Assembly (NCBI GenBank): GCA_964646755.1
Contig: CAZYIE010000004.1
Location: 1 to 64,000, forward strand
Direction: 5' to 3'
Length of the DNA: 64,000 bases
DNA from: MVRV01 sp964646755
GTDB lineage: Bacteria; Desulfobacterota; Syntrophia; Syntrophales; Smithellaceae
Shown: one piece after another, positions 15,889 through 25,259 of the stretch
How the letters are laid out: each line of letters begins with the position of its first letter
Numbering within the stretch: position 1 is the stretch's first letter
The notes under the pieces: model-generated
The model's input: only the letters and a program-made list of their open reading frames with translations
What the model was told of the DNA's origin: nothing
Databases searched by the model: none
Translations under genes and position numbers: made by a program

Positions 15889-17682
15889 ATCTGTGTCCGA
15901 TTTCAACACCGCCAAAAACGCGCTTTGCGGAATACTTACGGACCCGATCATTTTCATGCGCTTCTTTCCCGCTTTTTGCTTTTCGAGCAATTTTCTTTTA
16001 CGGCTGATATCGCCGCCGTAGCATTTGGCAGTAACGTCTTTGCGATAAGCGCTGATGGTGCTACGGGCGATAATTTCACCGCCGATGGCGCCCTGAATGG
16101 CTATTTTGAACATCTGGCGCGGTATCTCTTCTTTGAGCCGTTCGCAGGCGTTTAGCCCACGGGAGCGTGCCCGGTCGCGGTGCACAATTTGCGACAACGC
16201 GTCAACTTTCTCGCCGTTGACCAGGATATCCATCAGAACCAGATTGCTTTCGCGGTAATCTATGATGTTGTAGTCAAATGAACCATAACCTTGTGTCACT
16301 GATTTGAAACGGTCATAAAAATCAAAGATGACTTCGGCCAGCGGCATCTCGTAGGATAACTCCACTCGCCCCGGTCCGGTGTAATTCATGGTGGAATTGA
16401 CGCCGCGCTTTTCCATGCACAGCTTCATGACCGTACCTAAGTAGCGTTCGGGAAGCATCATGGCGGCGCGGATATATGGTTCTTCACCCATCGCAATTTC
16501 GGCAGGATCGGGATAATGAGCAGGATTGTCCACATAAACAACCTTGACGTCTTTAAGCGTAAAACGATAACGAACACTGGGTACTGAGAGAATGATGGAA
16601 AGATCGTATTCTCTCTCCAATCGTTCCTGAACGATATCCAGATGCAGCAATCCCAGGAAGCCGCAGCGAAAACCCTGTCCCAGTGCAGCGGAAGAATCTT
16701 TTTCATAGATAAACGACGCATCGTTGAGTTTATACTTTTCCAGCGAATCAGCCAGGTCCTGATAATCGTCGGAAGCAATTGGATAGATCGAAGCGAAGAC
16801 AACCGGTTTGACTTCCTTGAAGCCCGGCAGTGGTTGAGAGCAAGGATTATTCTGAAGCGTCACGGTGTCGCCCGTGCGCACATCAGCCACGGTCTTCACG
16901 CCGGCAATAATGTAGCCCACTTCTCCGGCACTGAGTTTTTCGCGCTTGGTGCGGGTCATTAGAAAATGGCCTACTTCTTCTACCTTGTAAGTTGTGTCAT
17001 TGTACATGAATCGAATAATATCGCCGCTTTTAACGATTCCTTCAAAAACACGGCAGTGAATGATTGTACCGCGAAAAGAGTCATACTTGGCGTCAAAAAT
17101 CAATGCGGCCAAAGGATTGGAGCTGTCGCCCGTGGGTGGTGGAATACGCTCGACAATGGCTTCCAAAATTTCCTCAATGCCGATGCCTTCTTTGGCGGAG
17201 CATTTAATATGAGTGAACGGATCAAGCCCCAGTTCCGAATCAATTTCTTCCAGCACACGATCTACATCGGCGGACGGCAGATCAATTTTATTGATGATCG
17301 GTATGATTGCGAGGTTGTGTTCCATCGCCAGGTAAAGATTGGCCAGTGTCTGAGCCTGAACACCCTGAGCGGCATCGATCAGCAGCAGAACGCCTTCGCA
17401 GGAGGCCAGAGATCGGGAGACCTCGTAGGAGAAGTCCACATGTCCCGGTGTATCGATAAGATTCAGAATATACTCTTTTCCATCCTTGGCGCGATAGGGC
17501 AGGGAAATGGCATTGCTTTTGATGGTTATGCCGCGTTCCCGCTCGATGTCCATACTGTCCAGCATTTGATCCTGAAAATTTCGTTCATTGCAGACGCCGG
17601 TAAATTGAATCAACCGGTCGGCCAGCGTGGATTTGCCGTGGTCAATATGAGCGATAATGCTGAAGTTTCTTATATTATCCAT
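15886..17682 (-). CDS. lepA: elongation factor 4 (back-translocating GTPase LepA)
   Basis: This 598-residue translational GTPase has the P-loop AHIDHGKST at residues 11-19, the DTPGH switch II motif near 77-81, NKID near 131-134, and the LepA C-terminal domain rich in lysine. The length matches the family. LepA binds ribosomes and helps rescue or assemble them under stress. The reading frame is intact. It follows adk after a terminator-like hairpin, so it probably has its own promoter in the 76-base gap. Confidence 0.96.
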   Translation of the reverse strand: MDNIRNFSIIAHIDHGKSTLADRLIQFTGVCNERNFQDQMLDSMDIERERGITIKSNAISLPYRAKDGKEYILNLIDTPGHVDFSYEVSRSLASCEGVLLLIDAAQGVQAQTLANLYLAMEHNLAIIPIINKIDLPSADVDRVLEEIDSELGLDPFTHIKCSAKEGIGIEEILEAIVERIPPPTGDSSNPLAALIFDAKYDSFRGTIIHCRVFEGIVKSGDIIRFMYNDTTYKVEEVGHFLMTRTKREKLSAGEVGYIIAGVKTVADVRTGDTVTLQNNPCSQPLPGFKEVKPVVFASIYPIASDDYQDLADSLEKYKLNDASFIYEKDSSAALGQGFRCGFLGLLHLDIVQERLEREYDLSIILSVPSVRYRFTLKDVKVVYVDNPAHYPDPAEIAMGEEPYIRAAMMLPERYLGTVMKLCMEKRGVNSTMNYTGPGRVELSYEMPLAEVIFDFYDRFKSVTQGYGSFDYNIIDYRESNLVLMDILVNGEKVDALSQIVHRDRARSRGLNACERLKEEIPRQMFKIAIQGAIGGEIIARSTISAYRKDVTAKCYGGDISRKRKLLEKQKAGKKRMKMIGSVSIPQSAFLAVLKSDTD

Positions 17683-17704
17683 AGTTCTCTGCTGCTAAAG
17701 ATGA

Positions 17705-17737
17705 AAAAGCCCTCCATCACACATCCGGGGGGCTTTT
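17705..17737 (-). terminator. intrinsic terminator of adk
   Basis: AAAAGCCCTCC and GGGGGGCTTTT pair around an 11-base loop. On the minus strand the hairpin is followed by TTTTTC, as expected for a rho-independent terminator after adk. It sits 22 bases after the adk stop and just upstream of lepA. Confidence 0.7.
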
Positions 17738-17758
17738 ATCATGAATTTTCCTTATAAA

Positions 17759-18433
17759 TTAAGAAAGCTGCTTTAAAAGAGCTTCCGATACTTCTTTTAC
17801 GCCCACACGGCCGTCAACGGAAACAATTTTGGTTCTCTCTTTGAAATAGTTGACGGCGGCCAGAGTTCCTGTTTTGGTGTCATAGTAAATGCCATGACGT
17901 TTATCAATTGCTGCTGCATCCTGATCATCGGCGCGCGTAGTAAGTTCTTCGCAACTGCAAACGCGGCAGACAAACTTGCCGTTTTTCTCAGCCGGTTTGA
18001 TTGCATCGATGTAGATATTATTGGGATGGTTATTATCTGTTTTGCAGAGTCTGCGACCCATAATTCTTTTCTTTGCGGAATCACGATCCAGATCAATTTC
18101 AATCACGTAGTCCAATTTAATTTTTTCTTTTTCCAGTGCACTCCAGAGTGCTTCGGCTTGCGCCAGATTACGGGGGAAACCGTCGAGTAACCAGCCTTTT
18201 TTGGCGTCGTCTTCTTTCAGACGGTCCAGGATCATGGGGATAGTAATATCATCGGGAACAAGTTCGCCCCGGTCGATGTAAGCTTTTGCTTTTTCTCCCA
18301 ACGGAGTTTTTTTGGAAATATTTTGCCGGAAAATAACACCTGTTTCAATATGGGGTAGGCCATATTTCTTTTGCACGACTGCTCCCTGAGTTCCTTTGCC
18401 GCTGCCATTAGGTCCAAAAATAAGAATATTCAT
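17759..18433 (-). CDS. adk: adenylate kinase
   Basis: This 224-residue cytoplasmic kinase interconverts ATP, ADP and AMP. The P-loop is GPNGSGKGT at residues 7-15 (the more common form is GPPGAGKGT). The AMP-binding ETGVIFR region is near 31-37, and the DGFPRN motif is near 85-90. The lid region (about 128-165) contains a CRVCSC cluster, consistent with a metal-binding lid. Its neighbours, lepA and the fmdB-type gene, are on the same strand but separated by hairpin or gap. Confidence 0.93.
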   Translation of the reverse strand: MNILIFGPNGSGKGTQGAVVQKKYGLPHIETGVIFRQNISKKTPLGEKAKAYIDRGELVPDDITIPMILDRLKEDDAKKGWLLDGFPRNLAQAEALWSALEKEKIKLDYVIEIDLDRDSAKKRIMGRRLCKTDNNHPNNIYIDAIKPAEKNGKFVCRVCSCEELTTRADDQDAAAIDKRHGIYYDTKTGTLAAVNYFKERTKIVSVDGRVGVKEVSEALLKQLS

Positions 18434-18648
18434 GTGTTTTTCTCCTCTCCTGAAAAATATTATTTATGTTAAGTCTTTGCATCAGGTTATTGCACAGAAG
18501 AATATTGCCGATGCGTCAATCTTAACAATGTTTAGACATAAATTGATATATGCAGGCGTCTTATAATGCATTGTGGTAATTTTCGCAATGATAAAAAAGA
18601 ATCAGATTATCTGTTCGTCAGCGGCAGCCTGCCGCTTGCTTAGTGGCC

Positions 18649-18840
18649 TCAGGAAGTTGAACAGGATGTGGATGCGCAGGAGGAACAACCGGATTTGCTC
18701 CCGGCAAAAACAGACATTAATTTACCGTTTTTTTTCGACCCGCATTTCGGGCAAACCGTCTTTTTCTCATCCGCAGCGGAAAAAATCAGTTCTTCAAAGA
18801 TGTTTTTACATTTTTTGCATTGAAATTCAAAAATCGGCAT
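18649..18840 (-). CDS. FmdB-family zinc ribbon protein
   Basis: This 63-residue protein starts with MPIFEFQC and carries two CxxC knuckles (Cys8/Cys11 and Cys30/Cys33), the regulatory FmdB-type zinc ribbon. A flexible tail rich in Ser, Cys and Gly follows, as in many family members. Members bind zinc, and a transcriptional role has been suggested for one of them. It is 20 bases downstream of the M48 protease gene on the same strand and is probably in the same operon. Confidence 0.88.
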   Translation of the reverse strand: MPIFEFQCKKCKNIFEELIFSAADEKKTVCPKCGSKKNGKLMSVFAGSKSGCSSCASTSCSTS

Positions 18841-18860
18841 CGTTTTAATCCTTCCAATTA

Positions 18861-20246
18861 CTATTTTTTATACGAATTTATTGCCTGGTTAATAGCCTCT
18901 GCGCGTTGTGAGCCCTGAGGAAAGTAATCCAGTGCTTTCTTAAAATGAAAAAGAGAGCTGTCTTTCTTCTTTATTTTTTTGAAATATAAGCCAAAATTAT
19001 AATGAGACTCGCCCAGAATATTTAACTTGCCGTAAGTCATGGCAATATAATAATGAATGTCAACGTCATCCAGTATTTTGTTTTCCAATTTCAAATAACA
19101 CTCCAGGGCATTGTCGTATTTACCCAGGGCATCATAAGCCTTTCCCAACCCCAAAGTAACTTCATCATTATCAGTGCTGATTGCGTTGGCGCGCAGAAGA
19201 TAATTTTTGGCTTGGTCGGCTTTTCCCATTCTGAGATATATCAGGCCTAATGATTTTAAAACGTCCTCATCGCGGGGTGATAAGCTCAAGGCTTTTTGAT
19301 AATGATTTACGGCCTCGTTGATCTTTCCGAGTTTGTCTTCAGCAAGAGCAAGAGCATAAAGCAAATCAACATTCCCCGGATTTTTTGCTGATGATTCTTT
19401 CAATTGTCTATATCTGATATTTAAATCGTCACCATCGAGAATAAGCAGGGCTTGAATTCTGCCTAAATTACCAATGACGTTTTTCAAGCCTTCCTGGCGA
19501 TACTGGGTTAAAATCAAACTTTCCAGATAAAAAATACGTTCGTCAGTACCCGGGTGCGTCAGGAGGTAGGAAGGAATGCTCTTAGATATAAACTCGTATT
19601 TTTTTATGATTTTGAGAAAATCCACCATTGCTGTCGGATAATATCCGGCCCCGGCAAGATATCCTATACCCAGCCGGTCTGCTTCCTCTTCATGCTCCCG
19701 ACTGTACTTGAGACTTAAGCTTGCGGCTCCGGCCAGAGAAAGAGTGGCAACCGCCGCAGTAGCTTCACCGCCTCCACCGAGAAAAGCCCCTGCTAGAACG
19801 GCGGCAAGAGTAGCGATGTTAAGCTTCCGTGATTTATCAATTATAGCCGCAACGTGACGGGCGTTGGCATGGGCGATTTCATGAGCAATAACTCCGGCCA
19901 ACTCCCCCTCATTTTCTACAGCGTTAATGAGGCCTTTGTTGATGTAAATATATCCCCCCGGGGTGGCAAAGGCATTGATAGCAGAATTATTGACTATAGA
20001 AAAACGGAATTCAAAAGGAACTTGTTTGTTGCCCGCCAGAATCAAATTGCCGATTTTAGCGATGTATTCATTCGGCCTTTTGTTTTCCAAGAGTAAATGG
20101 TGTTTGACCAGTTTGTCGTAAAACTCCTTGCCCAGTTTCTTTTCATCATCAATTGTGAATTCGGCAAAACAAATGACTGCTTGAAATAACACAATAAAAA
20201 TGATGACGATAAAAGAAATATATTGATTTCGATTGAATTTCCACAT
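18861..20246 (-). CDS. BepA-like M48 metalloprotease with TPR repeats
   Basis: This 461-residue protein has a signal peptide (about residues 8-28), an M48 peptidase domain with the zinc motif HEIAH near 122-126 and the third-ligand region EHEEEADRLG near 187-196, and a C-terminal TPR region (about 275-440). The layout is that of BepA (YfgC), a periplasmic protease and chaperone that checks outer-membrane protein assembly. The coding frame is intact. It diverges from cmk across a 104-base gap. Confidence 0.9.
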   Translation of the reverse strand: MWKFNRNQYISFIVIIFIVLFQAVICFAEFTIDDEKKLGKEFYDKLVKHHLLLENKRPNEYIAKIGNLILAGNKQVPFEFRFSIVNNSAINAFATPGGYIYINKGLINAVENEGELAGVIAHEIAHANARHVAAIIDKSRKLNIATLAAVLAGAFLGGGGEATAAVATLSLAGAASLSLKYSREHEEEADRLGIGYLAGAGYYPTAMVDFLKIIKKYEFISKSIPSYLLTHPGTDERIFYLESLILTQYRQEGLKNVIGNLGRIQALLILDGDDLNIRYRQLKESSAKNPGNVDLLYALALAEDKLGKINEAVNHYQKALSLSPRDEDVLKSLGLIYLRMGKADQAKNYLLRANAISTDNDEVTLGLGKAYDALGKYDNALECYLKLENKILDDVDIHYYIAMTYGKLNILGESHYNFGLYFKKIKKKDSSLFHFKKALDYFPQGSQRAEAINQAINSYKK

Positions 20247-20350
20247 ATGAATTTTTCCAAATTTAATACATTGCTTAGCGATGTTATCTTTTTTGATCTT
20301 TTAAAGCAAGAACGCCTTTAAAAATTATCTTCAATAATTAGGATTAATGA

Positions 20351-21019
20351 ATGCATGAAAAAATGATCATAACCATCGATGGACCGGCCGGCGCCGGAAA
20401 AAGTACTGTGAGCAAAATGCTGGCAAAAAAGCTGGGGTATCTTTATTTAGATACTGGTTCACTATATCGTGCGTTAGCGTTTAAAGCTCTGAAAGATAAA
20501 ATTGGTCTGGACGATATGGATGCACTCGATAATTTATGCTCCGATACTAGTATCGTTTTAAAAAATATTGACGGTCAAATGAAGGTATATGTTGATGGAG
20601 AAGATGTCGGGGATAAAATCCGTACGGAAGAAATTGGACTTACCGCATCAAAAATATCGACTTTTGCCATTGTTCGTCAAAGGTTGCTTCAACTGCAAAG
20701 AGAAGCAGGTGCAGAGGGCGGCATAGTTACAGAGGGCAGGGATATGGGGTCGGTAGTGTTTCCGCATGCTGATTATAAATTTTATCTTGATGCCGATATT
20801 GAAGAAAGAATAAAAAGAAGGCATAAAGAACTTCTGAGCAAGGGTAGTTCACCTGAATTTCAATCGATTCAAAAAGATATGTCAGCAAGGGATGAGCAGG
20901 ATTCAAGACGTGAAATTGCCCCATTAAAACCAACTTCATCATCGATAATTATCGATTCGACCAAATTATCCGTGCCGGAAGTCATAGAAAAAATTATCCA
21001 GCAAATGTCCAATAAATAG
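20351..21019 (+). CDS. cmk: cytidylate kinase
   Basis: This 222-residue kinase phosphorylates CMP and dCMP. It has the P-loop GPAGAGKST near 11-19, the DTGSLYRA motif near 37-44 and TEGRDMG near 127-133. The length is normal for the bacterial family. A second possible start lies at Met5 (20363). It is the first gene of a rightward run with rpsA, a common pairing in proteobacteria. Confidence 0.95.
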   Translation: MHEKMIITIDGPAGAGKSTVSKMLAKKLGYLYLDTGSLYRALAFKALKDKIGLDDMDALDNLCSDTSIVLKNIDGQMKVYVDGEDVGDKIRTEEIGLTASKISTFAIVRQRLLQLQREAGAEGGIVTEGRDMGSVVFPHADYKFYLDADIEERIKRRHKELLSKGSSPEFQSIQKDMSARDEQDSRREIAPLKPTSSSIIIDSTKLSVPEVIEKIIQQMSNK

Positions 21020-21137
21020 ACTGCATTCCCAATGCAAAACAACGAAGATTACGCTGGAATTATCTTGCTATTTAATTTTCAGTATGTTACGCGGTAACGA
21101 TTATCAAGATTTATAAAAAACAGGGGGTGTTGGTTTA

Positions 21138-22901
21138 ATGGTTAACAATAATAACTTAAACTTTACTAAAGAAAACGAAGATGATGTTAATAAAAATTCA
21201 GTAGTTCACGCGTTTCAATCCAAAGATGACGATGTTGGTTTTAAAGAACTCTATGAGCAGAGTCTCAATCAAATACAGTACGGAGATATCGCTACCGGTA
21301 AAGTAGTGCAAATTAATGCAGATACGGTAATGGTCGATGTTGGTTGGAAAACGGAAGGTTTTATTCCAGCCCGAGAACTTAGAGATGCACAAGGGAATAT
21401 TAATGTTTCTGTTGGTGATGATATAGTAGTGTTCATTGACAAAAGAGACTCTGAAGGAAATTTGATTTTATCCAGAGAAAAAGCGGCGAAACTTAAAGTC
21501 TGGGATGAGATTAAGAACGTATGTGAAAATAATATTCCCATAAAAGGTAAAGTTATTGAAAAGGTTAAAGGTGGTCTTTCTGTTGATATCGGTGTGATCG
21601 CATTCTTGCCAGGTTCACAGATAGATACCCGCCCAATTAAGGATTTGGATCGATTTGTCGGCCAGACGTTGGATTTTCATATATTAAAATATGACCGGAA
21701 GCGTAATAATGTTGTGTTATCGCGCCGGTCGATTGTGTCGGCAGAACGAGAATCGGAAAAGAAAGATACATTAAGCAATATAACTGAAGGAAGTACTGTT
21801 GAAGGTGTTATTAAAAATATTACCGACTACGGTATTTTTGTTGATTTAGGCGGAATCGACGGGCTTCTCCATGTTACTGATATTTCCTGGGGACGGATTG
21901 CCAAACCTGCAGAGACATTCCATAAGGGTGACAAAATTAAAGTCAAAGTTCTTTCCTTTGACTGCGAGAAAGAAAAAGTTTCATTAGGTTTGAAACAGTT
22001 GACGGAAAATCCCTGGGAAAATATAACTGATAAGTATCCTGTTGGTGCTTTAGTTAACGGGAAGGTCGTGAATCTGACTGACTATGGGGTTTTTGTAGAA
22101 TTAGAGCCGGGAGTTGAGGGCTTGGTGCATATATCCGAAATGTATTGGACTCGAGAAATCAAGCATCCGTCAAAAGTTTTGAATGTTGGTGAAACTATAA
22201 ATGTAGTTGTTTTGGAAGTGAATCCAGAAGCCAAACGCGTATCTTTAAGCTTGAAACAAACATCGGCCAATCCATGGGAAAAACTTCGGGAAAAATATAA
22301 GGCCGGAACGGTTGTTAAAGGCACAGTGCGGAATATAACTAATTTTGGTGTTTTTATCGGTATTGAAGAGGGGATTGACGGATTAGTCCATGTTTCTGAT
22401 ATATCTTGGAAGCATAGGGTTACTCATCCGGCGGAGCATTTTAAAAAAGGGCAGGAAGTTGAAGCCGTTGTTTTAAATGTGGATATAGAGAACGAAAAGT
22501 TTTCTTTGGGTATAAAGCAAATTGAAAAAAATCCCTGGGAAGATCTGGCGCAAAAATATGCTCCAGGCAGTGTTGTTACGGGGAAGATTACTAACTTTAC
22601 CGACTTTGGAATATTTGTGGAAATTGAAGAAGGTATTGAAGGTCTCGTGCATATTTCTGAAATAAGCCAAAAACGCGTTAAGACCTCTTCAGAACTTTAT
22701 TCAGTGGGGGAAACTGTTTCGGCTTTTGTAAAGAGTATTGACACTAAATCGAAAAAAATAAGGTTGAGCATTAAAGATATGGAAGCTCCGCCCCCGACTC
22801 CGTCGTCAAACCAGTATATTAATAATACAGAAAATCTTGGTTCTAACCTAGCCCAAGCTCTGTCGGAAGTAAAAATAGGAAACACCAAAAAAGGCGAATA
22901 A
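21138..22901 (+). CDS. rpsA: 30S ribosomal protein S1
   Basis: This 587-residue RNA-binding protein has six S1 domains. The four C-terminal repeats are clear, each with a version of GxVxNxxxxGxFVxxxxGxxGLxHxSxxS. S1 unfolds mRNA and helps the 30S subunit start translation. AGGGGGTG lies ahead of the ATG. The 118-base leader may carry autoregulatory structure as in other rpsA genes, but I cannot show it. The gene is followed four bases later by sppA. Confidence 0.96.
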   Translation: MVNNNNLNFTKENEDDVNKNSVVHAFQSKDDDVGFKELYEQSLNQIQYGDIATGKVVQINADTVMVDVGWKTEGFIPARELRDAQGNINVSVGDDIVVFIDKRDSEGNLILSREKAAKLKVWDEIKNVCENNIPIKGKVIEKVKGGLSVDIGVIAFLPGSQIDTRPIKDLDRFVGQTLDFHILKYDRKRNNVVLSRRSIVSAERESEKKDTLSNITEGSTVEGVIKNITDYGIFVDLGGIDGLLHVTDISWGRIAKPAETFHKGDKIKVKVLSFDCEKEKVSLGLKQLTENPWENITDKYPVGALVNGKVVNLTDYGVFVELEPGVEGLVHISEMYWTREIKHPSKVLNVGETINVVVLEVNPEAKRVSLSLKQTSANPWEKLREKYKAGTVVKGTVRNITNFGVFIGIEEGIDGLVHVSDISWKHRVTHPAEHFKKGQEVEAVVLNVDIENEKFSLGIKQIEKNPWEDLAQKYAPGSVVTGKITNFTDFGIFVEIEEGIEGLVHISEISQKRVKTSSELYSVGETVSAFVKSIDTKSKKIRLSIKDMEAPPPTPSSNQYINNTENLGSNLAQALSEVKIGNTKKGE

Positions 22902-22904
22902 AGC

Positions 22905-23810
22905 ATGAGAAAACATCCTGTAATTTTTGGAGTGCTTTTACTTATTCTTCTGGCAGTTGTGTTTTATATCTTCTTTTATGGCATCGGTGCAAACTCTGGA
23001 AAAACAAAAAGTTTTTCTTTAAATCACAAAATCGGTGTCGTCAGTGTTAACGGCGTAATTACGGATTCACGGGAAATCATCGAACAACTCGAAGATGCCG
23101 GCAAGGATGATTCCATTGTGGCTGTCGTTCTGCGAATTGATTCACCGGGTGGTGGTGTCGCTGCCTCGCAAGAAATTTATGATGCTGTTGTTGAACTGAA
23201 GAAACAAAAAAAAGTAGTGGCATCGATGGGATCAGTTGCCGCTTCCGGCGGATTATTAATTGCATGCAGTGCGGATAAAATTGTTGCTAATCCCGGTACA
23301 ATCACGGGAAGTATTTCAGCAATTATGCAATTTGCCAATGCCGAAGAACTGCTCAAGAAAATCGGAATGAAGGCTTCGACAGTCAAGAGCGGACAATATA
23401 AAGATATTGGATCACCTTTGAGAGCGATGACTACGGAAGAAAGAAAAATCATCCAAGATTTGGTAGATGACATTTACAATCAATTNNNNNNNNNNGTTGA
23501 TGTTATTGTCCGTGATCGCAAGATGTCCCGAGAAAAAGTTATTAATATTGCTGATGGAAGGGTGTTCTCCGGACGTCAGGCAAAGGAATATGGGTTAGTT
23601 GATCGCCTGGGAGATATGGGAGCTGCTGCGAAGTTGGCAAGTCAGTTATCCGGGAAATCTGGAAAGTATGATATTATATATCCCAAGAAAAAACGTGCAT
23701 CAATATTTGATTACGTGTTTGAAAGTGCAGCCAGCCAATTTAGTCGCTCTTTGAAAGAGAAAGTTGAAAATTGGGGTGGTGTCGGTTATTTATATAATCC
23801 CTCATTATAA
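22905..23810 (+). CDS. sppA: signal peptide peptidase SppA (contains a 10-N gap)
   Basis: This short-form SppA of about 301 residues has an N-terminal membrane anchor (about 5-26). The nucleophile serine is in VAASGG (near 113-118) and the general-base lysine in VKSGQYK (near 164-170). SppA cleaves leftover signal peptides in the membrane from the periplasmic side. Ten N at 23486-23495 hide at least a few codons; the frame is kept across them, but the true gap length is unknown. It is sandwiched between rpsA and an IHF-family gene in a tight operon. Confidence 0.92.
   Translation: MRKHPVIFGVLLLILLAVVFYIFFYGIGANSGKTKSFSLNHKIGVVSVNGVITDSREIIEQLEDAGKDDSIVAVVLRIDSPGGGVAASQEIYDAVVELKKQKKVVASMGSVAASGGLLIACSADKIVANPGTITGSISAIMQFANAEELLKKIGMKASTVKSGQYKDIGSPLRAMTTEERKIIQDLVDDIYNQXXXXVDVIVRDRKMSREKVINIADGRVFSGRQAKEYGLVDRLGDMGAAAKLASQLSGKSGKYDIIYPKKKRASIFDYVFESAASQFSRSLKEKVENWGGVGYLYNPSL
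23486..23495. other. assembly gap inside sppA
   Basis: Ten N interrupt sppA. Reading frame is consistent on both sides. Confidence 0.99.
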
Positions 23811-23825
23811 AATGTGAAAATGGTT

Positions 23826-24107
23826 ATGACAAAAAAAGATTTAATTATCAAACTCCAGTATATCCTGAAAGTCTATTCCCAGAAAGACGTTGCTTATGCC
23901 GTAAATATAATCTTTGATTCAATGGTCGATGCATTGAAACGCGGTGAGCGCATTGAAATAAGAGGATTCGGTAATATGACCGTTAGGGAAAGAAAATCAC
24001 GCATGGGGCGTAATCCGAAATCAGGTGCCGAAGTAAAACTGGAAAAAAGAAAGGCCCCGTTTTTTAAAACCGGAAAAGAACTGCGCTTAAAGGTTGATAA
24101 AAAATGA
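23826..24107 (+). CDS. IHF/HU-family DNA-binding protein
   Basis: This 93-residue protein has the IHF/HU fold: a helical N-terminus, the IEIRGFG beta strand (near 42-48) and the intercalating arm with GRNPKSG (near 60-66). The G-R-N-P form of the arm is the DNA-bending tip. It resembles the IHF beta subunit. Possible starts are GTG 23814, ATG 23820 and ATG 23826. I take the last because family members begin MTKxDL. No strong ribosome binding site is seen for any of the three. The rpsA-(sppA)-ihf order resembles rpsA-ihfB in other proteobacteria. Confidence 0.9.
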   Translation: MTKKDLIIKLQYILKVYSQKDVAYAVNIIFDSMVDALKRGERIEIRGFGNMTVRERKSRMGRNPKSGAEVKLEKRKAPFFKTGKELRLKVDKK

Positions 24108-24877
24108 CTTATAAGACGATTTTCCTGGAGAAAAAAAAGGGGTATGCAGTAGTAAAGCTTAACCGACCGGAAGAAATGAATGCAATTTCCAGAGAAATGC
24201 ATCATGAATTAATTGGAGCATTTATTGATCTGGAAAGCGATACGGAAGTCAAAGCAATAATTATTACCGGTGGAGAATATATCTTTTCCGCAGGCATGGA
24301 CATAAAAGAAATATCTGTCATATCCGATGCGGATATCGATGCATATTTTGAATCAGCAATGATGTATTTAAAAAAGATTTATTTATGCAAAAAACCTTTA
24401 ATTGCAGCAGTTGGTGGTTTTGCTCTGGGTGGCGGATTTAATCTGGTAGCGATTTGCGATCTGGTTGTTGCTTCGGAAAGTGCCATTTTTTGCCACCCTG
24501 AATTAAAATTTGGATTAAATCCGCTTTTTTATCCTTTAAGCCAAATTGTAGGTGTTACTAAAGCCAAAGAAATTGTTATGCTGGGTGAACCTATTGGGGC
24601 TAACGAAGCCTTGAAAATTGGTCTGGTAAGTAAAGTTGCACCTCCAGAAAAATTCATGGAGGAAGCAGAAAAAATGGCAACAATATTAACCAAACGATCA
24701 ACTAAAGCATTAGAAGAACTCAAAAAGATTACAGCGATTGTACCTCGTATGGATAAAATTGCTGCTCTTGAATTAGAATTCACAATTTCGTCAAATCTTT
24801 TTTCTCGCGACGAGCGGAAACTTCACATGAATGAAGTCCTGTTTTTAGAAAAGCTGCGGAAGAAGAAGCAAAAATAA
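24104..24877 (+). CDS. enoyl-CoA hydratase/isomerase family protein
   Basis: This 257-residue crotonase-fold protein shows the first oxyanion-hole strand (SAGMDIKE, near 64-71), the second (GFALGGGFNL, near 105-114) and PELKFG (near 130-135). The Glu of PE, equivalent to Glu164 of rat hydratase, is kept. The position of Glu144 is Asn (GGGFN instead of GGGCE). That substitution suggests an isomerase or another crotonase reaction rather than plain hydration. The ATG overlaps the IHF gene by four bases, so the two are translationally coupled, an odd pairing of a nucleoid protein and a fatty or aromatic acid enzyme. Confidence 0.85.
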   Translation: MTYKTIFLEKKKGYAVVKLNRPEEMNAISREMHHELIGAFIDLESDTEVKAIIITGGEYIFSAGMDIKEISVISDADIDAYFESAMMYLKKIYLCKKPLIAAVGGFALGGGFNLVAICDLVVASESAIFCHPELKFGLNPLFYPLSQIVGVTKAKEIVMLGEPIGANEALKIGLVSKVAPPEKFMEEAEKMATILTKRSTKALEELKKITAIVPRMDKIAALELEFTISSNLFSRDERKLHMNEVLFLEKLRKKKQK

Positions 24878-24881
24878 ATTA

Positions 24882-25166
24882 TTACAGGTTATCCCAGTCA
24901 TTTCCCGGTGCGGCAAAATCTTTGAGCTGGTCTCTCCTTTTTTTGTGCTGAAGTTTTTTTAAGGCTTTAGCTTCAATCTGGCGGATTCTTTCCCGCGTAA
25001 CACCCATCATGTCACCTACTTCTTCCAAAGTAAATGGGCCATAATTGCAGGCAACCCATGTGCAATTTAAGAACGCTTCGTTTTTCAGCCGCCATTCACA
25101 AGTGGTATCGACGCATACTTCAGCAATTAAAGTTGCCTTTTTCTTGCACTTATATGTATTAATCAT
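24882..25166 (-). CDS. stand-alone sigma-70 region 4-like protein with cysteine-rich N-terminus
   Basis: This 94-residue protein has a helix-turn-helix at about residues 44-72 that matches sigma region 4.2 of RpoD very closely (FTLEEVGDMMGVTRERIRQI). No region 2 or 3 is present. The first 40 residues carry five cysteines (7, 18, 23, 35 and 40), which could bind metal or an Fe-S cluster. It may bind -35 elements or RNA polymerase as an accessory factor; this is inference. It is convergent with the enoyl-CoA hydratase gene (four-base gap) and transcribed alone. Confidence 0.8.
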   Translation of the reverse strand: MINTYKCKKKATLIAEVCVDTTCEWRLKNEAFLNCTWVACNYGPFTLEEVGDMMGVTRERIRQIEAKALKKLQHKKRRDQLKDFAAPGNDWDNL

Positions 25167-25259
25167 CGAGTGAAACCCTCATTGGTATTTAATTATTTTA
25201 ACTTCTTATTGCCATTTAGTATATTTGTCAATAAAAATATATGATTATTGATGTTCAGA

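Noticed and set aside
18621..18635. GCGGCA/TGCCGC hairpin after fmdB as intrinsic terminator
   Set aside because: The stem has only six pairs and no adjacent T-run on the minus strand.
22905..24877. Whether sppA, IHF and the hydratase are a transferred block
   Set aside because: They follow rpsA in a compact order like other proteobacteria, with no repeats or composition shift.
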